Shown piece by piece: positions 13,001-26,065 of a DNA stretch of 64,000 nt. Numbering within the stretch: position 1 is the stretch's first letter; each line of letters begins with the position of its first letter. A model generated the notes under the pieces. It saw only the letters and a program-made list of their open reading frames with translations, searched no databases and was not told where the DNA came from. Source of the stretch: Lineus longissimus. Lineage: Eukaryota; Nemertea; Pilidiophora; Heteronemertea; Lineidae. A program made the position numbers and the translations under genes. The DNA is taken from the NCBI RefSeq assembly GCF_910592395.1, contig NC_088320.1, positions 6,946,001 to 7,010,000 on the forward strand. Direction: 5' to 3'.

Positions 13001-16000
13001 CCAAAATGGAATTCTGTCTCGAGGAGAGAAAGGGGCAGACGCATTGTATGCTACGCTAACTGAATACCTGCACTTGTACACTGATGCATTATATATCACA
13101 GGGATACAAAACTACGTGTAGTATCTCGACAGCGCTAAGAATGTCCATCTACAAAGATAGCTGTTTGGTGAAGTTGGCCTCAGGGAACCTTTGTTGAAGC
13201 GAACAGGTCAATTATGGCCAATCGTGACGTAATTTGCGATAGCTGACCGGAGCCTTCATGTGGCTCTTTGAGTACATAATATGTTTGCGCCTCTCAACGT
13301 ACTTACTGAGGCAGCAGCTTTTTACAAATACAGATTCAGCTAGTCAGTTGAGAGTTTTTGAACTCTTTGAACACAAATTTTTTTGATACCATGCATGATT
13401 ACCGAGAAATTTCATCAGCCCAATTTGCAGTATTCAAAAGGCGCAAAAACCCTCACCGGATTCACACAGCCTGCGTTAGATGAATCTCCAACGACATATT
13501 CAACTAGTCAGAGCAAAAACGCCTCAAGCAGAAAACATTTGGAGAGCATTTTGTGATCTGTCAATTGAGTTACCATTATCGTGAAATCTCATGGCAAGAC
13601 GACGTCTCACAGAGAATCAATCCTTTTCTAATCTTGCTACAAATCTTAGGGGAAATTGAGCGCGTCAGCTCGAAGCATTTTTGAGTGATCTATCATAGTA
13701 TCGAGACAGATTTTCTCTATTTAGTTTCTTTACCAAAATGAAATGTACTGGAAAGCAAAACAATTTGGAGCTGTTGTACAACTTATAACTCAAATACGAC
13801 TAATAAGACGTCAGACTTTGTCGACATTTTTTTGTCTTTTCATATTTTTGTCAAACTATAAGACGAATATGTAACCACGCTTCCATTTCGATTTTGAAAC
13901 TGATGTTGCCTTCATGCCTAGCGCATATTTGAAGCCCCATTCTTGTTACCCTACCGGCAAAGATGGCTAAAAGTGAACTTTGCTTGGCGTCTTTAAATGT
14001 TGATTCTAAGTTTGAATGACGATTAATTTACATTCGTAACTTTATACTCGAGAGTGCATCTGTATAAAGTTATCGGCAAATGATCGGCAAATCTGACTGG
14101 CATCCAACTAATTCCGTGCGATAGGCGTCATGACTCGCCGCGAAGCCCGCCCTGGACACAAGCTGCAGGCCCCTACGCCTCAGTGATCAATCACTCAAGA
14201 ACGACAGACAAATCTCTCCACGGACAATAAAGTTCGATTTCCTACTCAAAATCGTTGTCATTATGCCATGATTTGACATTTGATATGGAAATCTGACCGA
14301 TTTGCATTCTCCGTCATTTGATCCTTTCGGGTCTTTTAACCTAGATTCGGCTGCGTGGAAAATGGTGCGAACATTTAAAACGTTTCACTGTCCGACCCGA
14401 CTATGAGTTGTGAACACACTGCAAGTAAACCTTGCGACCACGATACGCATGCACGATACGGAAGGATCGTGGTGCATTTGTGGTTGATCACCTGACCACA
14501 TGTACTGGCGTATATAGGATGCAGCACTATTCACTGAACGGGCCCAAGTGCATCCCATGGCCGACTGGTCGTGATCGTCGTATCAGCACCCTTCCTTTTT
14601 TTATGGAAATGCTGGTCAGAAATAGATACAGTGACGTTTTTATAGAGAAATCGCCCTTTCTCTGGTTAGATGTGTGTTGCCTGTTTGCTGGCAGCCATAG
14701 ATTACGCTGGTTACCAATTTGGTAAAATACCATAAAACGATGTGTTTTTATGATGGACATTGATAGTGAGTACCTTATACCAAAGCGTCAGAGTCAGAAA
14801 AACAGTCATTTGGATACTTTTGTCAAAAAACACTTTTGAAAGGCAATGCACTGGCAGAAAAACTGACCTCGAAACACATTATCCTTTAATCTATTGCAAA
14901 CTTCTTCTCATCGCAAAATCGAACCTCCTTTGCCAACAAATCGCTCGACTTAAGATATTGGCTGCGAAAGGAACATTACTGGCTGTGCACTTCCTAACGA
15001 TCCGGGAGTATCTCGTTAGAAACTTATAGATCTCGTAAAGGAATCCGATAGAAATTGCTCGAAAACCGTCTGAAAGTCTATTGTAAAGCAGTTTTCGGAT
15101 TGATTGTGAACAAAGTTGGATAGGATATGATTTGATAATTGGAGATTTTAAACAAGTTATGTGGTAAATCTATAGTGCGGTTTTTTCCTTAAATTTTCAT
15201 GGCGCGGATAAGAAATGTCAAGTAGTCTCAGCCTTGTATTGTTTTGCAAGAAGTATATTGTCCACTTTGGTGATTTGGCTGGCAAGTCAGATACAGTTGC
15301 TAGAATAATGGTGTTTTTCTTGGTTTACACCAACGCATATTACACAATTCTGGCTCATTGACAAAGTATAACCTCCAGCTTACACGGGGGCGTCGATTTT
15401 GCAGCACGAATGACTTGGATCACAATTTCTGGTCGATATTGGGTAATGAAATAATATCAGGCGTGATCATCGCTCATGTAGTAAAAAGGTGGCAACTGGA
15501 GGAAAGAATTGAGCCATTTCTGCACGGGGTGATTGTGCATGACAGCCATGCGAGTGATGCGATTGATTGAATACCGGGAGCACGTGGGGCCAGGGTTTGG
15601 GCGGTTGTTACTGCATATGAATACAGAACAAAACAAAGACGTTTTGTAATATATCAGGAATAGGAGAAACCCAAGCGACTGCTCTGGACCGTCAAGAAAA
15701 CAATACAGAGTGGTCAAGAAAAAACGCAACGGGATACTTCCACTACCAGGGGCTTAAAACCATTGATATCCACGGATGGGGAATCTTTCTTAGTTTTTAA
15801 GACAGCTGTATTGTGTCTGGTATCTCGATCCTGGCATGTTCGAATTGAGGAGTTTCGAAAGGTTGTCGCCGTGGCCGGACCGAGCATCAACTATTTTAAG
15901 TGATTTCGCACAGGAGCTGATGACACCACCATCTTTGTAGTTGGTAATAGGTCGTTCGTGCGGATCACGAGGAAACCAGCCTCATAATCCTATTCGAAAG

Positions 16001-19000
16001 AGACAAACGAAGTACTTTTCAGACAGGCAATAAAATAATGACACTATTTTCTCCTCTGTGAATGATACATCACTTCATTGAACACAATCAAACCAGACAT
16101 CATTATATCTTATTACATACCACTCTCAATTCAAGAACACGTTTTCCCTGTCATGGTTCACGGCACCTCATAGAACAGATAACACCTCTCTCTCCTAAGA
16201 ACTAAATTATAGATCGAGATCCACCGACATCTTCTCGCTCATCTGAGGCCGTCGGGATCTATGGCCAATTTGACGATAAATACGAAATTGATAGAATTTA
16301 GTGCTGGCCTCGGGAGACGCTTCCGATGGATTGTTAGTACTGTGCATTGGTGAAACGAGTCGATGATTGGTAAATCATGGTCTATCCCACAGGGCCCCAC
16401 CAATTAACATTGAGCTTCAAATGGGTTTTAAGAAATAAGGAAAATTGCGACACACGTCAAAGTCAAATATAATTTTTTTAAGAATCTCAACTAATTATGT
16501 TGCATTGCAATAAATTACTTTTGCGTGTTTCAATGCTAGTTTTTTTTGTCATGATGGTAACCAAGAATGCGGTCAGTACAAATGTCCACACATAATTCAT
16601 AGGCCTACTACAGTGTCAAATTCTTGTTTTCATTTAAAAATCAGTTTTGAAGTTTGGTCGATCGGGGTAACGACTCGGACTTGCCAGACGTGTATACTGT
16701 ATAGTGTAGTTACATGTGTTTGTAGCTGTGCATAATATGCGTCCACCCTCGGTATAATGAACAACTCGCTATAACGAACATTTGGCTAAGATCTCAATGT
16801 GTTCGTGGGAGGGATTAACTGTAAAGTGGCATTGAATCTTGAATGGATCCAATGCTAGGCAGTCTGCAAGAGTAGACTAGAAGCTTCGCCATTCTCATGA
16901 GATTCTACAGCTGTCTTAATGAACCTCCCCATACAGTATAGGGGATTCAGTCTGCCTAATCTTGGCTATTGATACATGCCAGTAGGGGATATTCTGGGAT
17001 TTATAAAACACGGATAAGCCTTGGACTGCGAAAGGAAATTCTATAGCTTGGCTAATGGGGCAGTCTACCAGTTCAGTTTGAATTGACAGAGAATGAGGAA
17101 GTGAATTGACCGAGATAAGGAAGTGATCCTACGGAACAATTCCACTTCGTTTCTTCAAATTGAATTCAAGATTTCGTTTTGATTACTTTCTTCACATCAG
17201 TTAGATGGAAGCGTGCGCGAAGCTGAAAGCAATCTATTTGCAAATTTGGACTCATTAATTTAAGTGAACCAGTTTCCACTGTCTAAATGTAAATACTTAT
17301 AAACACGCACCTACTAAAGTGACGGTTAAGAGGCATTTGAATTGTTTCGTGGTGCAGTGGACTTCAATATGACCGCGTGGAAGTCGTGTTTTATGCCTTC
17401 TTCTCGGTCATCACAAAGGTCATTGTCGTAAACTTGTCGTAAACTAGTACAGTTTCCAATCATGTACATTCCAGGTCATTTTTTCTACATTTATTTAATG
17501 ATCATCATGCTTTTTTTCTCAAAGGCTCCAGATGTTAGGTGTTCGTTCTGTTCAAAGACTATCTCCATTTCATGACCAAGGCACTAACCCTTTATATGGG
17601 TCGGGTCACTCTCATTGCAAATGGCTTAAGCGTATACAATTACGTGTACATCGCTGCTTTACAGATATGTTTCAAACGACTGGTACGCCGTATCTTTGTG
17701 TTCGCCACTCCTGTTGAATGTGTCCGTAGAAAAAGAACCATAACGGTCTGACGGCTTTTCATCACAGACCTGGCCGCATCAGCCAAACGCCTAATGAAAT
17801 CTACATAAGTGGTTCGAACGAAATAGAACACTCAGAGGACAAGGGTAAGAATTATTACCGTGACGCCGGGAATGCTAAATACGACCATTGTGAGAAGTGG
17901 AGCATGTGATATACGAACCATCATGGTCATTTTGCAGCTTGAGCCGTCAACGTTTTGCCAGTGCTCTTGGGCTTCTTTTCGACGACGTATGGTTAGCATC
18001 AGTAATTGTTGGAACGGTCAGTAAAAGTGGCTTCGATATGAAGATAGTTACGTGTAAGGCCGGGTATTTTGTAAAGGCGATACACATGGGATATTTAAGA
18101 GAGAGAGATTTCAATTGGTGACAGCGATGGCGATCATTTCGGTGTAGAATATTGCTGGAGATAGGGTGGCTTTTCCGTTTGGGGTAATAATACATAAATG
18201 CCCTAAGGCACTACTCTGCCCATCAATAGCGTACGAGTTGTAATTCACGACAACCATGCGGAAACGAACTGAAACAGCCTTACGACAGAAAGACTAACGA
18301 TATCCCAATATAGCCACACCCAATTCTCAAGTACAAACACCATGATTGGATTCGATCCTTATAATGACTCGCATCTACATTGTTCATTTAGGTTGATTCC
18401 TAAGATCAAAGGCATTCTTATAGATTTCACTTTCAGCGATGCATTTGATATCATACGTTTCTTTTGTAATGATCACGGTCGTGAGAAAGGCGAACAACTG
18501 CTTATTCTTACATGTCGGATGATATCCGCTAGAAACGATTTTGTAAGTGTATTTTTGTTGTGTTTTTTTGGCATTGAAGAAATGCGTTATAGATTGTGTG
18601 AGGCAGGCAGTATGCTCAAGAGTAACATGTCGTTTATAACTTCTGAGAAAGAGAGGGTCATTCATGCAGACATGTGCTTTTGGTAGCAGACATTTTATGT
18701 TGATGGATTTCGCGAATAGTCGCGATTCGTGAATTCAAAATATCCGCTGTTCAACGCCGCCACCATTGAAGGTGGCCGTGTTTTGTAAGAACGGAATCGT
18801 AAATTTGACAAGGATATAGTGAGGTAGTTAACACTGTTTCGACGCTATTATATAGCCGGTTTTGCAGTTCTATTTTACATGGACCTACCACTACATGTAA
18901 GATAGGCATGATGTACAGGCGTCGCTCAACCGGCTACTGCGTGGCCATATAAAGAACTTTCGAAATGTAACTTTGCTGTAAAGTCCGGCTTCATGCTTAC

Positions 19001-22000
19001 TCCGAGTCCTCCTAAAAGCTATTCAGTCGAGAGTTATCTGTTGTTGTGACACTGGGTTCACGCTAGACCCCGGACTGCCTATCATAAGTAAATGCCAAAC
19101 GTGCATCGTTATGTAAACCGAAATCAAATCATAGCTTGTTATAAATGATATGCTATGCTGCGCTGTTAATCTTCAGCCGGGCCGGGACGGGCATAAAGAT
19201 CAACCATGTCAACCAAATCACCACTCAGAAGCAATAGACTCGGCAGCTCAATTTGTACGAGTGATTCACTAAATTGGTTCGGCTATCAATAGCCAATAGT
19301 TCATATGATGCATTGGGGAGTAGGGGGACTGCGGTGACCTCAATAATGTCAAGTGTCGGAATGAAAACTAACGCCCTCGCATCCGCCTCGTATGTTTACT
19401 TACTTCGTTTTCTGGTGCTGTCCTTCATTAGCAACCTTATTTGAACTCTTTATGAGAGAAGAGAACATTTATACTGAAACGTTACAGAAAGATATAGAAC
19501 ACTTTTATTTTTTATTTTTACCTCAACGATTTGGTAACGTGACGCAGGGTACATGTACCTCCTTCGCCTCGAATAGATTCAGCGGCGATGTCAGATAAAA
19601 GGCCGCTGAACTGTTTGACTTTGCGTGTCGTATTCAGAGTACAAATACCAAGGTGAAAGTATTTTGCGGCATACATGAGGCTATGCATTAACGTTTGATG
19701 TTCTCGTGCTAAAAGGAACTTACGAAAACTTAAAAAATAAGCCCTTTTAGCGTAATATTTCAATTCCGAAATTGCTCGCAATGAACTTTATCTCGATTGT
19801 AAATAAACGAGGCGGCACCGTGACGTGTCGGTTCTGAGAAGGTCTGAGTTGTCAACTTTGCCTTATTGCCGACCCGGTTGCCGCATCTCTTATCCATTGA
19901 TGCGCCCTTCGCTAGAACAATTTAAAAGGGACAACGTTGTACCATGATGCGCCATATTTGTTGTCAATGTTATGCCGACAGTTTCGTAAGGGCACTTCTT
20001 CAATTTTAAGGGGATGGGTACTAATACGTCCCGGTTTCTATAAGTCCCAAATGTATGTGTTTCGAAGGTCTATGCGACCCCAAAATAACCAGGTGAAGTT
20101 TGATTCTGGGTGTCCCCAAATCAAAGTGGCTCTCCCAGTCCTTACGTCCCAGATTCTATGTGACCCAGTTGAAATGGAATATATATATGCTGATGCATAG
20201 TCTTCTTGTATAGCACGTGCTGACCCCGACCTAGTCACGTTGGAACCTTACCTTTACCCTCATTTACCCTCAACCTAACCTTATATCACGTTTTTTGCCT
20301 CTTATTCCTCGAAGTTAACTTAGTTTACCAGCGGCAGCCTCTTGACAGAGTGTTTACGAGCGGTCACATTAGTTCAAGTACAAACTATGCTGTTCTCGCT
20401 TAATTCACTGAGTTCAGGTCAATCTTTGTGTATCCGGTGATATATCATGTCCATGCCTAAATATTTCCGCCCCGCCCCCACAAAAAGCCATAATAAGCGA
20501 AAACAGTATCCTTGATCATCAATTTGTACAAACATAAAGATTTGCACATGCCACAAATAACCTTTTAGCCAACACGTGCTAATGCAATTCCTGTTTGCCA
20601 CCCGGCTTTAAAATATTAGAGCAAATAGATTATGTGTGCAGATAATTGTAGTGTATTTTCCAAGTAAGGATGGATTTGTATGCACTCAGTGTGTACCAGA
20701 CTGGTAGGGTGACACAACATTGTATGCATGCAGCTACGATTCATCTTCCTCTTCTTCCCAGCGTTCGTTCTGCTTTTGGAGGTGTTATCTACAGGGAGCA
20801 GGTAGTAGTCCTCCTCCAAGACGGCATGAGTATGTATGTGCCACAACGGTTAGGCATCAGATTCTTTCAAACAAAATACTCTGATTACATGAATTGATCA
20901 TCATCCCCATCGATATCACACAGGTCTTCGCCCTGTTCTATCGTTCCAGACAGAGTCTCCCTAACTAAAACCATTACATTGATACAGAACATATCAATCA
21001 AGGCGGAAAGAAAGATCCGATACGAGGCAATCGGACACCGATACGAAATCTCGGATAAAAGTGTTCCCTATTTCTTCAAAGCACTTGTAGCATACGCCGG
21101 TGCGGCTTTAGCGTAATCAGGCAACACGTCTTCCTCAGCTTCGGGCCAGAGTCACGTAAACTGGCTATCGGTCCATTAGACAGCTCCACCGATCTATACA
21201 CTCAAGTGACATTGATTGTGCCATGTTCTGAGATATCAACGACTATCAAACTGCTTTTGAATCATTAGCTCATCTTTGTGTAAGACTCTATCTCGCGCTT
21301 TCTTTTCATTTAACTTTTGCGTCATTCTATTTGATTATCTTATCGCATCGAATGGAAATGCATATTATTACGGTTTCATCATTTCTAAAGACTTTAGTTT
21401 CGTTCTATCTTATTCCTGGCAGTTCGGTAAAATTCACGACATAGGAATACATATTACACGAGATTACAACTAATATCAGAAGATTTTTTCATCATTATTT
21501 TGATGCAATCATTACAGAAATATCGTGCCTTTCGGTAGGATAAAGACGTCGGTTATAATAGCTTTCATTGATAGTTTCTTAGAGACCAATTTTTACGATA
21601 TTTTGTCCCTACCTCGTAGTTAACAGAATTCAGGCCTAGGCCAATACACAGTCTACTATCTTTAATCAAAGCCCGCTTGCACCTCGTTCTATTATCCTGC
21701 CTTATCAAGGGGTTGTCAAATCTTGAGAGCATCGACCCCCACGAAACAGTATTCAGGTGGGTCAAAACCAGAAAGGGCAAATGAACGTAAGAAAATGCGT
21801 GGCTATCATGCGCAGACGGGAGACACACCCGAACATATCAATAACTCTCGATCCAACAAGTGGTCAATCACGCCCGACACCCAAGGGTCCTTGGGTAAAT
21901 CACCTTCGTAAGTAGGCCGTGATTGCACCATTATGACCGTTAGTATCACAATTAGATATATATAATAGCCAATGTAGCAATCACAATACTGATGGGACAA

Positions 22001-25000
22001 CCGCCTGGTAACTGATTGCAGGGACTTTGTAGCCGGGTCTGTGTCAAACAAGTGTGTCGTCGGTGAGTACGCTCTAAGATATCGTGGACTAATAAACCAG
22101 TTGGATGTAGCTAGCTCTCATGAAGCTCACTGACAAAAAAGGCAAACCGACCGTTTTCAAACATTGGAAATAATTATTTTGACAAACGTATCCAGCAAAT
22201 CTGTAGTAGCCGTAACCGGTATTTTAATTCAAATCACCACCGTGGTTGGCGTTCTTTCGTAATGTCCACACAATTTTTGTCGAAAACCAAATCAAGGCAA
22301 GCGTGCATACAGTGGCAATCCATGAATCTATACTTTCGTTCGTGAGCGGCACATTTTATTTGTTGACATGTCGCAAATCGAGAATGTGAATAAATCATGA
22401 GATATTTGTGCTTGTAAACCTCACAGCGAGTTGGTAGAAATTGATTCAGACGAAAAGGGAAGCGACTCCATTCATAAATCAAAATGTCGCCGGCGATATG
22501 ACGTCACGATAATGCTCTTGCGTCAATGTTTCAATGAAAAACAACTAATTAAAAAGTTGGCAACTTGTACATTCTTTATCTTAATGCATACTGATTATTG
22601 ATTTGATTTTTTAGGCTAGTTGATAGAACATTCACTTCGAGCTATATTTTACACTAACATACAATTTTCACAAGATATCTTAAGATTCCTTTCACCGATA
22701 TCTATCAAACAAATCCCTAGCAATTTTCAAAGTATTTTTTCATGTGCTCTTTGTACCTATTTGCCCTCGTTGCGATAGCGTCCCTAGTTACATAGAGTTG
22801 CAGTGGTGTTCCCTCCCACACACGATTAGCGAAAGAAGATTATGACTACTTAATAGCGGAAGGCCATGCCACCAGGGTAAATATATATATATGGCGCCAA
22901 CAACTACTTAAGCGAAGTTATCTATGCATTGAATCCTAATAGATTAGCTATTTGTGCCATCAGCAATTGTCATGATTGTTTTGCTAGGAATAGTATTCCG
23001 TGATTGATTCATTGATGCTGGTTGAAACAGAAAACAAATCAGAGTAAATATGTCTGATGCATAGCTTTCTTCAAAAACAAGCAGCCATTGCCTTACCGAA
23101 ATGGAGGTATTGGTTGTCTCATAAGTCATCGCGAGGGTAGAGCTAAAGTGTAAGCCCAAAGCAAGGCGGCAGCTGAGGTTCAATTGGGGTCAAATAACAG
23201 CTGTACCTGATATGCCTTGGCGGTGTTGGGCGCAACAACAACAGCAAGGTATCAATTGCTATGAAAACTCATCTAAAGTGATAGATTTTAGGCATAATCC
23301 ACCGGGGATCTGATTGCGAAACATTTTATACCAACCCAAGGGTCATGGTTATGTGAGGTTATGGTTGCCTGAAACATCTCTGTGGTTAAATCGAGGTAAT
23401 CCATCATTAAAAATAGGAAATATAAGGGTGTCTTCGATATGTTTTCAGTATGGTTCTGTGTCAACGAACCACATAACTGCACCTTACTTTACAACATTCA
23501 TCACTATTTTCGTCACTCCTGCAAACAATGTTAGCAATAATCAGACACATCATGTAGATAGCAAGTTCGCATTAGCTACTTATGTACACATCAGTCAAAG
23601 CTAAAAGCTTTATCTGTCTCTGGCCGGGTGCTTTTTGGCTGATATTGACATGTTTTTACCAACGTTTCCGACAAGTGTAGCCTAAATCTTCCGGATAACG
23701 ACTATAAAAACGACATGCAATATGGATAGCTAATATGACGTTCAAAGCAACAAAGAAATTAACGTTCCTGTATCAAAAACGTACAATGATGAAATGAAAT
23801 CAACAAGTCAGAAAACTGTATATACTATATTACTGTTAAATGGTAAGACTTCCCCGCCTAATAATTTTTCCGATTCGCATAAAAATGTCACGATATCACT
23901 TTAGCGGATTACAAAATCCATTGTTTTAGTTATTTACGAAATCTGCAAAAATTGAAATCCTGCGAACTTTTGGCGGTTAACAGTTTGAGTATTCGATATT
24001 ACTCCATCCTAGTTTATATCACGCATGAAACAATTGAAAATATTTCCACCACTTATCAGTATTTTTTTGGCAATCGTTGCCATGCTGGATTATTGACCGA
24101 TGCGAAAAGTTTTTGACAATTATTGTTGATATCTTTAACCCGCTAATTGCATCTCAATATAAAGTTTTAGCCGAAAATTTCCTCCCTCTCATGCAGTGGT
24201 AATAACGCCAACTCGGTAAAATGCTTTCAGTTTCTTGATAAATAGCAATCCCTGTAGATTAATTACCGTCTGGCTACTTGAAAGGCAATTAGCAATCTAA
24301 TATAGCTATGGTGATTTGTGACAACAGGTCTGCCAATCACATCAAGTGAATTAGGCGGCCATTTCAGACCAATTAGTGGGTCCGTCAAATCATCGGGACT
24401 GACTTTGGGCAACTCTCAGTTGTTTGTATCATAGTTATATGACTAAACAGCAATTTACAAAATGTAATTTTTTACATCGAAAGGCGGGCTTATATACAAT
24501 CATAAACGTATTCACCATCTGTTGCATTCACAGAAATCCTAATCAAATACTTGTGTTTGAACTCTGCAATGTGATACCGACCCGTTAGCTTGTGAACTGG
24601 GATTCCAGAACTTGCAACGTTCAGTGAGAGGAAGCTGACACGCTAGTCGTGCGAAATCCTTTTCAATTCACTAGGCCGTCTCTCGTCTACCTATTTGCCT
24701 TTTTTTCATTTGCCTCAATAACACATTATGCTACACAATTTCACGCCACACAAAGTCAACAGATTTTGCCGCCATTTCAGAATCGACAAACAGATCTACT
24801 CAACTGTACGCTGTGGCCAATACATCTTATTGTCACATCATTGTCCTTGGGGTCATATTAGCAGTGATGGATACTGGTACCAAGACGATTCATTACTTGT
24901 GGAGGGATACTGTTTAGAACGAGAACTATTTTGTTTAGACGAATTCTAACTTCATATCGTGGTGGGTTCGTCTCTAGGAAGGATCGCCGAGTGTTCGTCT

Positions 25001-25005
25001 ACGTC
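10034..25005. other. 15-kb gene-free stretch
   Basis: I could not establish any exon here on either strand. Open frames rarely exceed 100 codons and none shows a domain. The longest is an ATG-initiated 114-codon plus-strand frame at 18342-18686, unrecognised. Minor items are a possible pogo-like fragment at about 16741-16820, loosely repeated TACGTCCCAG words at about 20000-20170, and a (TA)n run near 22879. The stretch is probably intergenic or long intron. Confidence 0.4.
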
Positions 25006-25352
25006 TCCTTAAGCAAGACACGTAACCCTAAATTAAACTTGCTCCTTCGAATGAAGCTCAAAACCAAGATAGATTCCTTGTACTTGTTGCCTGTGTCAGA
25101 TCAAGCAAAAGACCCCCACCAAGTGAGAAACGTTGAGAAGCTGAAGATAAAGAAGGTAGAAGACTTTAAACCGCAACCTTCACATTGACCTTGAGCAAGA
25201 TACTTCACCCTAAATTAAAATTACCTCCTCCTTCGAATGAGACACGCAACTAGGATAGATTCCTCGTACCGTTGGGCATTTGTCAGTTCAAGCGACATAC
25301 CCCAACGAAATGATGAGTAGCTGATCAGATAGAAGACTTAAAACCACAACCT
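25006..25352. repeat. diverged tandem duplication, about 170-180 bp units
   Basis: Two adjacent units (about 25006-25187 and 25188-25352) share the same order of words: GAGCAAGA or AAGCAAGA, CACCCTAAATTAAA-type, CTCCTTCGAATGA, AGATAGATTCC and GAAGACTTAAAACC-type. They differ by many substitutions and small indels, so this is an old duplication. The first unit is open as part of an 85-codon frame, which the second unit breaks; I treat both as non-coding. Confidence 0.75.
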
Positions 25353-25844
25353 TAACCTATATAAATTCATGACTCTTATCTTAACCTTACCAACCAGATG
25401 GTATCATTTGAAGTGGGATCAAAATTTAAACCTTATGGTGGTCAAATTTGCTCCCGACTCTAAGTATTAGTACCATCCATCATACATGACGTCCGCGGCA
25501 CCAGCTGTGTTTCTAGCCGCACCATCTCAAGTCATCAGTAAAGATAATTGCAATACATATAAATGAGCGATGGAACAATGATTGATAATACATGCAATGT
25601 CTTCCAATATTTGCCGGGGGTTCATATATCCATTACAAGTTGACAGACAGAACGATGGTCTGCTATAGCCAACCAAAACGAAACTGTCAAAATTGGACAT
25701 ATTATTCTGACTTACTTTGAAAAGATAATTAAAGAAAGGGGTTTACCAATCCCCAAGATTTCTAGGCCGATTCATTTCATTCTGTATTTTACTGAGAAAA
25801 GTTATTTCAATTTGACCAGTCATATTGTCTGTGACACCAAATGT

Positions 25845-26065
25845 GTGACTCGCTCTACCAAAACTAGGCGCTTGTCGCATCTGAACTCGACAGGTTGATA
25901 CGGACTTGTTGTTCATTTCCCTATTGTAGACCTTTTGTGAAATCTATTACAAACTGATTTGGTCACATTTCACAAAAGGTCTACAAAAGAGAAATGAACA
26001 ACACGTCCGTATCAACCTGTCAAGTTCAGATGCGACAAGCGCCTAGTTTTGGTAGAGCGGGTCAC
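25845..26065. repeat. 99-bp inverted repeat with 23-bp loop
   Basis: The arms are 25845-25943 and 25967-26065, each 99 bp, separated by 23 bp. Aligning the left arm with the reverse complement of the right arm I count 5 mismatches and no gaps, about 95% identity. If transcribed, the RNA would fold into a long near-perfect hairpin. There is no terminal motif or target duplication that marks it as a known MITE, and no protein is encoded. It may be a recent inverted duplication, a foldback element, or a long-hairpin small-RNA precursor. Confidence 0.93.

Noticed and set aside
16741-16820. Pogo/Tigger-like terminal fragment (CCTCGGTATAATGAAC, CGCTATAACGAAC)
   Set aside because: The words recall pogo-type ends, but the other end is too diverged to define an element with confidence.
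18342-18686. 114-codon ATG frame
   Set aside because: No domain, signal or neighbouring exons; the size is compatible with chance over 64 kb on six frames.
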